DNA from: Myxococcales bacterium
Lineage (GTDB): Bacteria; Myxococcota_C; UBA6777
Assembly: GCA_020632975.1 (NCBI GenBank)
Contig: JACKEL010000001.1
Coordinates: 248,001 to 312,000 of the forward strand
Direction of reading: 5' to 3'
DNA length: 64,000 nucleotides
Below are positions 1 to 7,963 of this stretch, piece after piece; the first letter of the stretch is position 1, and every line of letters starts with the position of its first letter. A model generated the notes under the pieces. It saw only the letters and a list, made by a program, of their open reading frames with translations, was not told the origin of the DNA and did no database searches. The translations under genes were made by a program, and so were the position numbers.

Positions 1-903
1 CGAAAAAGACAAGACTTCAGGCATCAAGCTTTTTTCCAAAAGTCCCGTAAAGACGATGTTATCGAGTTGCTTCTTCTCAGCCTCTTCTTGCAGCCCTGCA
101 CGCAGCGCCCCATCCCCTACCAAGACAAAGCCGATGTCATCGCGCCCCATCTGCTTGAGTTTTTCAGCGCTTTGCAAGACCACCTGTAAGCCGCAAGCCA
201 TCCCAATGGTCCCGACATAGCTACAAACAAAAGGCTGTTTGATGCCCAAGGCTTGCTTACGTTCGAGGGCGGGTGGACGGGGAAGATATTGATCAGGGTC
301 CACGCCATTGGTGATCACAGAGATCTTTTCGGGTGCCACGCCTTTTTGGATGAGTTCTTGTTGGTAACCAGCCCCCACTGTAACGATGTGCGAGGCGGCT
401 TTGTACATCCAGTCTTCGAGCTGGTAAAGCGCACTCAACAGAGTCTTCTGTTGCATCGCTCCCACCGCAGCAATCGAGTCTGGCCACAAGTCACGGATCT
501 CCAAGATAAAGGGGATACCTCGCCAGAGACTCGACAAAACCCCCGACCATCCGCAAAAAAACTGCGGAGATGTCGCGATGATCACATCAGGTCGTTTCAA
601 GCCCAAGGACGCGATCGTCGAACTGAGCATGTACGAAACATAGTTGGCGATGCGTTTGACGGTCCCTTCGTTGGCGGCGATGTAAGTCCAGATGCGCACA
701 ACGTCGATCCCATCGACCTCCTCGCGTTGGTACAGCTTGTTTTGGTACCCATCAAAGACGACGCCAGCAGGACAGTTGGGCGCCCCTGTAATCACGGTCA
801 CTTCGTGCCCCATATCGACCCAACGCTTGCAATTCTCGTAGGTTCGGGTCGCAGGAGCATTCACTTCAGGCGGAAAGTAATGGGAAAAAAATAAGATACG
901 CAC
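1..903 (-). CDS. Family 4-like glycosyltransferase, C-terminus cut by window edge
   Basis: The minus strand is open from a GTG at 903 to the left edge with no stop (301 codons visible). The product begins VRILFFSHYFPPEVNAPATR, the usual opening of GT-B fold family 4 glycosyltransferases of the WbuB type. Further on are IRDLWPDS and, at the start of the C-terminal nucleotide-sugar domain, FVCSYVGTIGMACGL and FVLVGDGALR. It should transfer a sugar from a nucleotide donor to a lipid-linked or surface glycan at the inner face of the membrane. It starts 3 bp after the stop of the heparinase-like gene, so it is the third gene of the leftward operon. The acceptor and sugar cannot be told from sequence; the C-terminal EX7E region lies outside the window. 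Confidence 0.85.
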   Translation of the reverse strand, partial: MRILFFSHYFPPEVNAPATRTYENCKRWVDMGHEVTVITGAPNCPAGVVFDGYQNKLYQREEVDGIDVVRIWTYIAANEGTVKRIANYVSYMLSSTIASLGLKRPDVIIATSPQFFCGWSGVLSSLWRGIPFILEIRDLWPDSIAAVGAMQQKTLLSALYQLEDWMYKAASHIVTVGAGYQQELIQKGVAPEKISVITNGVDPDQYLPRPPALERKQALGIKQPFVCSYVGTIGMACGLQVVLQSAEKLKQMGRDDIGFVLVGDGALRAGLQEEAEKKQLDNIVFTGLLEKSLMPEVLSFS

Positions 904-906
904 GGC

Positions 907-2631
907 TTACTCGACAATGCAGTAAAAAGAAGAAGAAGCACCAAACGAACGAAAACACAGTACAGGGTTGGGCAAAGCCACACCAAAATGCGGTGAGTAC
1001 CAACTTTCCTCGGACTCTGGAGGAAGCAACTCACCTTCACCAAAAAAGCGAATGGAGACCCGTCCTGCGGGCGTATCCAACGATGCACTTGTGGCATCTT
1101 GCGCAAGGATCGAACAATCTGGATGCAGATGCAACCGAGCGACCGCAGACACGGGCTTTTGGGCAGTGATCCGATCATAGATGATCAAGCGCCCTTGGTG
1201 TGACCAATCAAAACGCCTCTCGTGACGGGCCTCTTGGGGCAAACGCAGATAGCCATCATGCCAAGCTTGTAGCGAAAAGTCCTCTCCATCAGACTTCCAA
1301 AGCAAGTCATGAATCGACGCACGACGCGCCACCCGAAAGGCTCCCCAAAACTCCGACTGATCGACTCCTTCGATCTCAACAGTGTTGTGAGCACGGGTAG
1401 AACGCCCATAACGACGCATCTCACTGCGAAGATAATCGTGGACCCCAGCATCCACGATGATGCGGTGCCCTCGCAAAGACAACTCAAAAGAAAACAAATC
1501 CCCGTGCGCATGCCCAGGAAGATAGTCAGGACCAATGGGCCCCGCATCGCAAACCAAGTAGCTACCGTCTTCCGTGCGCGAACCATAATAGCCCGCACTT
1601 GGCAAACGCCAACACCCCACAGAAGAGACTTTTTCTTCAAGCAAACGAGAAGAAGTCGCCACAGGATTGCTAGATGGCGATGTTTCGAGAGGAGGCCCCT
1701 TCTCTTGCAACAAGGCGGAGGGCTCGTGATAGATCCCAAAGGCACTGTCGTTCAACAAAGCGATCTGCCCGTCAGGATGGCAAAGATGGCGTAGGGCATC
1801 TTTCATCTTTGGAAGGTAGTCAGCCACCCACATGGCGGTCTCTTCCTCAGCAAGCAAACGAAGCAACATCATCACGTATAAGATACGCGTGTGGTACATG
1901 GGCGATCGCTCAAAGTGCATCCCATCAGCCAAGATCTGCTCAGGGATCTCACGCGCAAGCAAAAGCCCGCCGAGCTCGCGCCATCGCCGCGCATGTCCCC
2001 CATAAAAGAGACCGCCCAAGGAGGCCAAGGCTGCGGCATTTTCAAACAGATGATTGCCTAAAAGATGATATTCGAGCCGTTGAACCAAGCGCTCCGCTTG
2101 TTCGCAGAGACTGCGCCACAGCTTCGCACGAAAGCCTGGCAAGGCATCCACTTGCGCCCGATATCGCACAAAAAAGTAGCCACACCAGTTCATCAAGCGC
2201 AAAGATGTCGGATAAGGCTCAAACGCCACATGTTCGGGGATCTTGCGGATCGAAGCGATCCAATCTTCCACGATGGGCCTTGCGGACTCAAAGTCCAAAG
2301 CCCACAGCCATTCAAAGTAATGGAGGTTGTATTGCCAAAGTTTGGAAGCGGAAGAAGCAGACCAGTCAGGCATCCAGCCGATGACACGGGACTCTTGGAG
2401 AAAGACCCACTCACCCGCGAGGATCTTCTCTTGCGTATTTTCGCCGATGGGCGGGGCAAGCCACGCCTCTTCGTCCACAAGACGAGCCCCTGGGTAAGCT
2501 TCGGGCTCCAAGCGCTGAAGACGCTCGAACCATCGACGGATCGGCTTCATCCGAACCCAGACTTGCCCCACGATCTGTTCGTGACGCAGATGCGACAAGG
2601 TATCCCAATACAAACGCAGTGTGTCCAACAT
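907..2631 (-). CDS. Heparinase II/III-like / alginate-lyase-like protein
   Basis: A 574-residue protein. The N-terminal half is an alpha-helical toroid (NHLFENAAALASLGGLF and ERSPMYHTRIL motifs). The C-terminal half carries the heparinase II/III beta-sandwich signature, HAHGDLFSFEL followed by DAGVHDY and RAHNTVEIEGVDQSEFW. Proteins of this type are polysaccharide lyases, or modify or trim surface glycans, and they often accompany two-domain oxidoreductases and glycosyltransferases in capsule or O-antigen clusters, as here. There is no clear signal peptide. An in-frame GTG lies at 2637, but ATG at 2631 has AAGG seven bases upstream, formed by the end of the preceding gene, so the two are probably translationally coupled. 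Substrate unknown. Confidence 0.85.
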   Translation of the reverse strand: MLDTLRLYWDTLSHLRHEQIVGQVWVRMKPIRRWFERLQRLEPEAYPGARLVDEEAWLAPPIGENTQEKILAGEWVFLQESRVIGWMPDWSASSASKLWQYNLHYFEWLWALDFESARPIVEDWIASIRKIPEHVAFEPYPTSLRLMNWCGYFFVRYRAQVDALPGFRAKLWRSLCEQAERLVQRLEYHLLGNHLFENAAALASLGGLFYGGHARRWRELGGLLLAREIPEQILADGMHFERSPMYHTRILYVMMLLRLLAEEETAMWVADYLPKMKDALRHLCHPDGQIALLNDSAFGIYHEPSALLQEKGPPLETSPSSNPVATSSRLLEEKVSSVGCWRLPSAGYYGSRTEDGSYLVCDAGPIGPDYLPGHAHGDLFSFELSLRGHRIIVDAGVHDYLRSEMRRYGRSTRAHNTVEIEGVDQSEFWGAFRVARRASIHDLLWKSDGEDFSLQAWHDGYLRLPQEARHERRFDWSHQGRLIIYDRITAQKPVSAVARLHLHPDCSILAQDATSASLDTPAGRVSIRFFGEGELLPPESEESWYSPHFGVALPNPVLCFRSFGASSSFYCIVE

Positions 2632-2640
2632 CGCCACGCC

Positions 2641-4890
2641 TTAATGAACATTCAGGTCGTGCGAAGCCATCAAAGCAGCAGCGACTTCTTGGGAGGTCAC
2701 TTCATCGAGTGAGGCAGGCGCTTCCATCGCAGAAGCGACGGGAAGTTCGAGGGTTTGGGGGATCTGGATCACCTTTCCTTCTTGGGCAGCTTCCACCGCC
2801 GCAAAGCTCGCACGCGTCACATTCACCAACTCAAAGAAGGGGATGGGAGACGAGCCACCTTTTTGCAGGACTTCGACAAAGGCGGTAAGTTCGGCTTGAT
2901 GCCCTTTGTCTTGGCGCAAAGTCCGCAAAGGTTTGAAAGACTTGAGTCCGTAACCTTCGGTTGCACGAAAGTTATCCATACGAATGACCTGCTGATCAAA
3001 GAAGACTTCGAGGCTTTCCTTGGGGAAGCTCTTGGAACCGTTTGCAAAGTAATGCACGGTTCCAATCGAACCATCGGCCATTTGGAGCATAATCGACATC
3101 TTGTCTTCGCGGATCTCTGTGTGTTCACCAACCATCATGGCCGATACTGCGACGATGGGACTTCCCGCAAGGAAAGACAACAGATCAATAAAGTGACATC
3201 CTTCCCCGATAATCCGCCCGCCACCAAGCGCAGGATCTTGTACCCAATGATTGCCAGGGATGTAGCCAGCATTGACGGTCATCTGCATACAAAGCGGTCC
3301 ACTGCGTGCACGCAGCGCTTGTTTGATATGCTGGATATGAGGACTAAATCGACGATTGAATCCCACCATCAAGAGTTGATTGGGGGACTTGCGCATCTGC
3401 GCGATCACACGAGAAAGCTCGGATTCATTGAGCGCAAGGGGCTTTTCGACAAAGACATGCTTGCCCGCGGCCAAAGCATCGCAGACTTGGTTGGCGTGGA
3501 CATGGTGACCAGTGACCAAAAAGACGGCCTGTACGCGCGGATCGTCGAGCACATCCTTGTAACTCGTTAAAGCGCGCAACGCCCCCGCCTTTTTCGCCGC
3601 GTGACGCGACGCAAAAGGCTTGTTGTCCACAACCGAATCGATCACCGCAGATGTCTTCGCCAACGCTGGAAGCAGCGTACTCACCGCAAAGTTACCAGCC
3701 CCCACCACACTTACACAGACTTCGTCTTGCCCCACGGTGACGCCAGGAGAAAGCACCATCTGTTGGCTGCGCAAAGGCTGTTCTTGCGGATAGGTCAGGA
3801 CCACACCAAGCGCTTCGCTGTCATGGCGTACAACTTCGTAAGCTTGGGGCGCATCCGCGATCGGAAAACGTCGCGAGATCATCTCATCGACTTTGACCCG
3901 CCCCCGTGCCATCGCTTGCACAAACGCCTCAAAGTTGCGCTGCTCAGTCCAACGCACGAAACCATAGGGATAATCGTTTCCTTGTTTTTCGTAGCTTGAA
4001 TCGTAGCGTCCAGGCCCATAGGAACAGGACACTTGGAAGGTGAGTTCTTTTTCGTAAAAGTCGCTGCGTTGTAGATTGAGGCCCACCACCCCCACAAGGA
4101 TGATCCGCCCGCGTTGTCGGCTCATTTGCGCAGCTTGGTGCATGATCTCATCTGTTTGGGCGGAAGCTGTGACCAAGACACCATCGACGCCGCGCCCTTG
4201 GGTCCAAGACATCGCGTGTGCGATTGGGTCGTCACCTTGGGAAACATGGACGGTCTCAGCACCATAAGAAGCCGCCAACTTCAGACGTTCTTCATTTAGA
4301 TCGATGGCGAGGACTTCGCAGCCATTGGCTTGCAAAAGTTGGATACTCAAAAGCCCCAACAGACCGACACCAAAGACCGCAAATCGCTCACCAAGTGTGG
4401 GAACTGCCAAACGAATCCCTTGCAGTGCGATGCTTCCAAGCGTTGTAAAAGCCCCTTGCTCGCTGCTGACTTCATCGGGCAGTTTAACACAGAGATTGCG
4501 TGGGACCACCACCAACTCAGCGTGGTGACCGTTGCTTGCAACGCGATCACCAGGTTGGAGATCCGTGACCCCTGCGCCGACTTCCAAGACAACACCTGCG
4601 TTGGAATAACCCAAAGGAAGGGGCTGATCGAGCTTTCGCACAACAGCATCCATCGTGCTCAAAACACCATCTGTTCGCACTTTTGCCAGGACCTGTTTGA
4701 CTCTCTCTGGTTGTGATCGCGCTTTCTGCAAAAGATTCGCTTTGCCAAACTCCACCAACATCCGCTCTGTCCCCGCAGAGATCAGCGTGGCTTGCGTCTG
4801 AATCAACACACCTCCACGCGAGAGTTGTGGAGCGGGTAGCTCGGCCACTTCTAGCAAACCTGTTCGTAGATGCTGCAACACCTGTTTCAT
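2641..4890 (-). CDS. Two-domain oxidoreductase: zinc-type alcohol dehydrogenase fused to Gfo/Idh/MocA
   Basis: A 749-residue fusion. Residues 1 to about 370 form a medium-chain dehydrogenase with GDRVASNGHHAELVVVPRNL and the nucleotide fold FAVFGVGLLGLLSIQLL. Residues of about 390-710 form a Gfo/Idh/MocA NAD-binding oxidoreductase (CVSVVGAGNFAVSTLLPAL, GKHVFVEKPLAL, GEGCHFIDLLSFLAG). This arrangement is known from exopolysaccharide clusters, where it is thought to modify nucleotide sugars or glycans. It is the first gene of the leftward operon with the heparinase-like and glycosyltransferase genes, with only 9 bp to the next ATG. ATG at 4890 has GGAGAAATTG upstream; the TTG just before it is less likely to be the start. 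Confidence 0.88.
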   Translation of the reverse strand: MKQVLQHLRTGLLEVAELPAPQLSRGGVLIQTQATLISAGTERMLVEFGKANLLQKARSQPERVKQVLAKVRTDGVLSTMDAVVRKLDQPLPLGYSNAGVVLEVGAGVTDLQPGDRVASNGHHAELVVVPRNLCVKLPDEVSSEQGAFTTLGSIALQGIRLAVPTLGERFAVFGVGLLGLLSIQLLQANGCEVLAIDLNEERLKLAASYGAETVHVSQGDDPIAHAMSWTQGRGVDGVLVTASAQTDEIMHQAAQMSRQRGRIILVGVVGLNLQRSDFYEKELTFQVSCSYGPGRYDSSYEKQGNDYPYGFVRWTEQRNFEAFVQAMARGRVKVDEMISRRFPIADAPQAYEVVRHDSEALGVVLTYPQEQPLRSQQMVLSPGVTVGQDEVCVSVVGAGNFAVSTLLPALAKTSAVIDSVVDNKPFASRHAAKKAGALRALTSYKDVLDDPRVQAVFLVTGHHVHANQVCDALAAGKHVFVEKPLALNESELSRVIAQMRKSPNQLLMVGFNRRFSPHIQHIKQALRARSGPLCMQMTVNAGYIPGNHWVQDPALGGGRIIGEGCHFIDLLSFLAGSPIVAVSAMMVGEHTEIREDKMSIMLQMADGSIGTVHYFANGSKSFPKESLEVFFDQQVIRMDNFRATEGYGLKSFKPLRTLRQDKGHQAELTAFVEVLQKGGSSPIPFFELVNVTRASFAAVEAAQEGKVIQIPQTLELPVASAMEAPASLDEVTSQEVAAALMASHDLNVH

Positions 4891-5280
4891 CAATTTCTCC
4901 GATCACATCCTCCCCAAACGCCGAGAAACGCTAGGGGAACAACGATCCTTCGCTATGGTTTCAACTTCCATCCATCCAAGGCACGCTCGTTATACACAAA
5001 AACCCCTAGACTGTCACACTGATCTTGGCAGGCCCTCTCCGCCCTCTTTGTCTTTCGCAAGATCAAACTGCTGATCACACCTGACTTTTTGCTAGAACGC
5101 GTTTCATTTTGTTTCATTTTTTCTGTAGAACCTGTTCTAGAGAGGACATCTAGCTCCTTTTGACGCAAGGCGTTTTCACATAACCCTTGAAAAAGACTGC
5201 AAAATAAAGAAAAATGCCGCTATAACTATTGAAGAAGCTTGGAACTCAAACCCCACCTCACACTTTTTCGGAGAGATCAC
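4891..5280. promoter_or_regulatory. Divergent intergenic region with small inverted and direct repeats
   Basis: This 390-bp gap separates the leftward polysaccharide operon from the rightward M15 peptidase, so it must hold both promoters. Visible elements are a direct repeat of GTTTCATTTT at 5101-5110 and 5111-5120, immediately followed by the inverted repeat TAGAAC-CT-GTTCTA at 5126-5139. The arrangement resembles a transcription factor operator, but the factor is unknown. A 71-codon minus-strand ORF (4953-5168) crosses it and has no ribosome site, so I do not call it. Confidence 0.4.
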
Positions 5281-6789
5281 ATGAAAGTAAACTCGAATCC
5301 ACCGACTCCCCGCCCCGTTAATCGGAAACTTGGAGCCCCAACCCCCGCAAACATCACCCCACCAGCCGCCGCCCCCAGCACCTTTGCTGCGGATGGACAG
5401 ATCAACAACCCTGCCACCACGAATCTCTCCCCCCAAACACCCGCATCCATCGCTCCATCCATCCAACGGGATCTCACAGGTGGAGGCCAAGTGACAGGGG
5501 GTCTCGCACAAACCCCAACCACAGGTGCTCCCCGCGCACGTAGCGCAGCCTCGACAGGCGCAAGCCGCTTTACGGCTCCCAACACGGTCCTGCGTTCGGG
5601 TGCCAAAGGCGCCAACGTCACCAAGCTCCAACAACGCCTGAAAGAACTCGGCTATGACCCTGGTCCCATCGACGGAAGCTTCGGCCCCAAAACAGATGCA
5701 GCGGTCAAAGCCTTCCAACGCAAGTCGGGCTTGTCCCAAGATGGCGTCGTTGGACCCAAGACTTGGTCTGCCCTCGAAAAAGCAGGGGCTCCTGCACCCG
5801 CAGCACCCGCAGCACCCGCAGCACCCGGATTTAAAGCACCCAATGTTACGCTCAAACAAGGCGCAAGTGGTCAACATGTCAAGACCTTACAAAGTCGCCT
5901 CAAAGATCTTGGATTCAATCCTGGTTCAGCAGATGGTAGCTTTGGCCCCAAAACGTCGGGCGCGGTGAAGTCCTTCCAAAAAGCAGCAGGACTCGGACAA
6001 GACGGCGTCGTCGGCCCCAAAACGTGGAAGGCCCTCGAAAAAGGCAGCGCGCGTCCTTCTGCACCTGCTCCCGCTCCTGCGGCACCCAAGTTCAACGCGC
6101 CCAACGTGACACTCAAGCAAGGCGCCAGCGGCCAACACGTCAAGACCCTGCAAAATCGCCTCAAAGATCTTGGATTTAACCCTGGTGGTGTGGACGGAAA
6201 GTTCGGCCCTGGAACCGCCAAAGCAGTGCGCAACTTCCAATGGGCCGCAGGACTCGGACAAGATGGTGTGGTAGGACCCAAGACTTGGTCCGCCCTCGAA
6301 AAAGGCAAAAGCGCCATCAAAAACCATGGAACTCCGCCCTCCAACGCCAATGTCCCAGGTCTTGGTGCTACCCAAAACACAACAGGCTATGTCAACGGTC
6401 GCGCACGAAACATCCAAGTGGCCAAAGTGGAAGGCAAGTTGGCAGAGGTCGATACCGCAAAGGCTTACCTTCGTATGAAGCAAGCCGCCGCCAGAGATGG
6501 TGTCCATCTCCAGATCAACTCTGGTTTCCGCACCATGGAGCAACAACGCTACCTCTACAACGGTTGGATCAACCGCAAACCAGGCTTCAACCCTGCAGCC
6601 AAGCCTGGCTACTCCAACCACCAAAGCGGCGTAGCACTCGACCTCAACACCCAAGGCGTCAGCCGCAGCCAAGGCACCGGGAAAGTGTACAACTGGCTCG
6701 CCAAGAACGCCCACAAATACGGCTTCAAGCGTATCCCCATCGAACACTGGCACTGGGAGTACCAACCTGGCCTCGCCAAGTATCGATGA
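5281..6789 (+). CDS. Triple peptidoglycan-binding-domain M15 (VanY-like) DD-/LD-carboxypeptidase
   Basis: A 502-residue protein. Residues 1-100 are Pro/Thr/Ala rich with no hydrophobic signal. Three PG_binding_1 repeats follow at roughly 100-168, 186-255 and 272-341, each with a QxRLKxLGxxPG core and ending DGVVGPKTWxALEK. They are joined by Ala/Pro linkers and are nearly identical in repeats 2 and 3. Residues 370-502 form an M15B peptidase: SNHQSGVALD supplies His447 and Asp454, and EHWHWEY supplies Glu488 and His491, the expected zinc and catalytic residues. It should bind peptidoglycan and trim stem peptides, its own or those of prey or competitors. ATG 5281 has GGAGAG just upstream; a TTG at 5239 would add 14 residues. 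The lack of a signal peptide is odd for a wall enzyme. Confidence 0.88.
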   Translation: MKVNSNPPTPRPVNRKLGAPTPANITPPAAAPSTFAADGQINNPATTNLSPQTPASIAPSIQRDLTGGGQVTGGLAQTPTTGAPRARSAASTGASRFTAPNTVLRSGAKGANVTKLQQRLKELGYDPGPIDGSFGPKTDAAVKAFQRKSGLSQDGVVGPKTWSALEKAGAPAPAAPAAPAAPGFKAPNVTLKQGASGQHVKTLQSRLKDLGFNPGSADGSFGPKTSGAVKSFQKAAGLGQDGVVGPKTWKALEKGSARPSAPAPAPAAPKFNAPNVTLKQGASGQHVKTLQNRLKDLGFNPGGVDGKFGPGTAKAVRNFQWAAGLGQDGVVGPKTWSALEKGKSAIKNHGTPPSNANVPGLGATQNTTGYVNGRARNIQVAKVEGKLAEVDTAKAYLRMKQAAARDGVHLQINSGFRTMEQQRYLYNGWINRKPGFNPAAKPGYSNHQSGVALDLNTQGVSRSQGTGKVYNWLAKNAHKYGFKRIPIEHWHWEYQPGLAKYR

Positions 6790-6890
6790 TCCCTCTCCTC
6801 TTTTCTTTTTCTTCCATCTACGCCCTTTTTCTTCTCCCACAGAACCGATAGCATCCGAAGGTCGTCCAAAGTGATTGGAGGCAAAGAAAG

Positions 6891-7901
6891 ATGCGCTATC
6901 ACATCATTGGTGATCTTCACGGTCACTGCGCGGCTTTGTGGTCCCTGCTGCGCAAACTAGACTATCACCAACCCTACCCAGACACCGATCCTTACCTGTG
7001 GCTCGCCCCACCAGGCTACCAGCTTATCTCTGTGGGCGACCTCGTCGATCGCGGACCTGATAGCCTCGGTTGTGTCCGAACCATCAAGCGAATGCAAGAA
7101 GAAGGGCAAGCCCAGTGGGTCCTCGGTAACCACGATCTGCGATACCTTCAGATGTTGTCCTATCTTCTAGGTACATGCGACGCACCGCGGCTCTCCAACT
7201 ACGGGCACTACGCAAGTTTTGTCCAACTCCTTGGTCTGCCCCAAGCACAGCTACAAGAGCTTTACACTTGGCTCAACGCCACCCCCTGCTTTTTGGAACT
7301 GGATGACGATCGCGTCATCATCGTACATGCCCGTTGGGAAGACCGTTTTCGCTCTTGGAAAAAAGAACCCCAGCGGCGCGCTTGTGCTTATGGACATGTC
7401 GAGCGAGAAGAAGTCTCCACCCAAAAGCCCCCACCGCGTCCTGTGGAACTCGCTTCTGGACTCTACCCTCTCGACATCTCTTACGCTGCGGGAGAAAGAA
7501 GATGGGTCAAACGCTATAAAGGCCATGCAACGGTCTTTTGGGGGCACGACATCCTTTTACCTGGCGCCGTGGTGCAGATCGGAAAAACCATCAATGTGGA
7601 GTCTGGATGCATGGTTGGACATGCACTGTCAGCCTACAGCTACCCAGATGGAGAAGTGACACAAGTCCGTGAGACCGAGTCTTGGCGCGTCTTGCTCAAG
7701 CCCTATATCGATGTCCATTCGATTTTTTTCCCCACGAGACTAGAGGATGTTTGCGAGCTTCTAAAACGCGAAAAGCTCCTTGATGCCGAAGAATATCTCA
7801 GCTATCTCCAAATCTACCTTGAAGAGTTCTCCAATACTTCGATGTATCCAGCCCTCCAAGAAGCCCACCGCGCGATCTTTGCCCGCTGCCAAGAGCTGTA
7901 A
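6891..7901 (+). CDS. PPP-family metallophosphatase (Ser/Thr phosphatase / ApaH-like)
   Basis: A 336-residue calcineurin-type phosphoesterase. The metal-binding series is complete near the N-terminus: GDLHGH (residues 7-12), GDLVDRG and LGNHDLRYLQ. Two downstream histidine motifs follow, VHARW and GHATVFWGHDI. Relatives include PrpA/PrpE-type protein phosphatases and ApaH-type dinucleoside polyphosphatases, and sequence alone does not separate them. With four Ser/Thr kinases in the same window and no PP2C gene seen, a phosphoprotein phosphatase role is attractive but inferred. The protein should be cytoplasmic. GGAGG lies nine bases before the ATG. The C-terminal 60 residues after about 270 belong to no motif I recognise. 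Confidence 0.8.
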   Translation: MRYHIIGDLHGHCAALWSLLRKLDYHQPYPDTDPYLWLAPPGYQLISVGDLVDRGPDSLGCVRTIKRMQEEGQAQWVLGNHDLRYLQMLSYLLGTCDAPRLSNYGHYASFVQLLGLPQAQLQELYTWLNATPCFLELDDDRVIIVHARWEDRFRSWKKEPQRRACAYGHVEREEVSTQKPPPRPVELASGLYPLDISYAAGERRWVKRYKGHATVFWGHDILLPGAVVQIGKTINVESGCMVGHALSAYSYPDGEVTQVRETESWRVLLKPYIDVHSIFFPTRLEDVCELLKREKLLDAEEYLSYLQIYLEEFSNTSMYPALQEAHRAIFARCQEL

Positions 7902-7963
7902 CGCATCCCACCCAACCAAGGACTTTAGCGAACCCCACCCCTGCTCGCCCCCAAATCAGCTGC

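Noticed and set aside
253..894. 213-codon plus-strand ORF at the left edge
   Set aside because: Lies over a clear glycosyltransferase on the other strand.
4953..5168. 71-codon minus-strand ORF upstream of the polysaccharide operon
   Set aside because: No ribosome site and it crosses the regulatory repeats.
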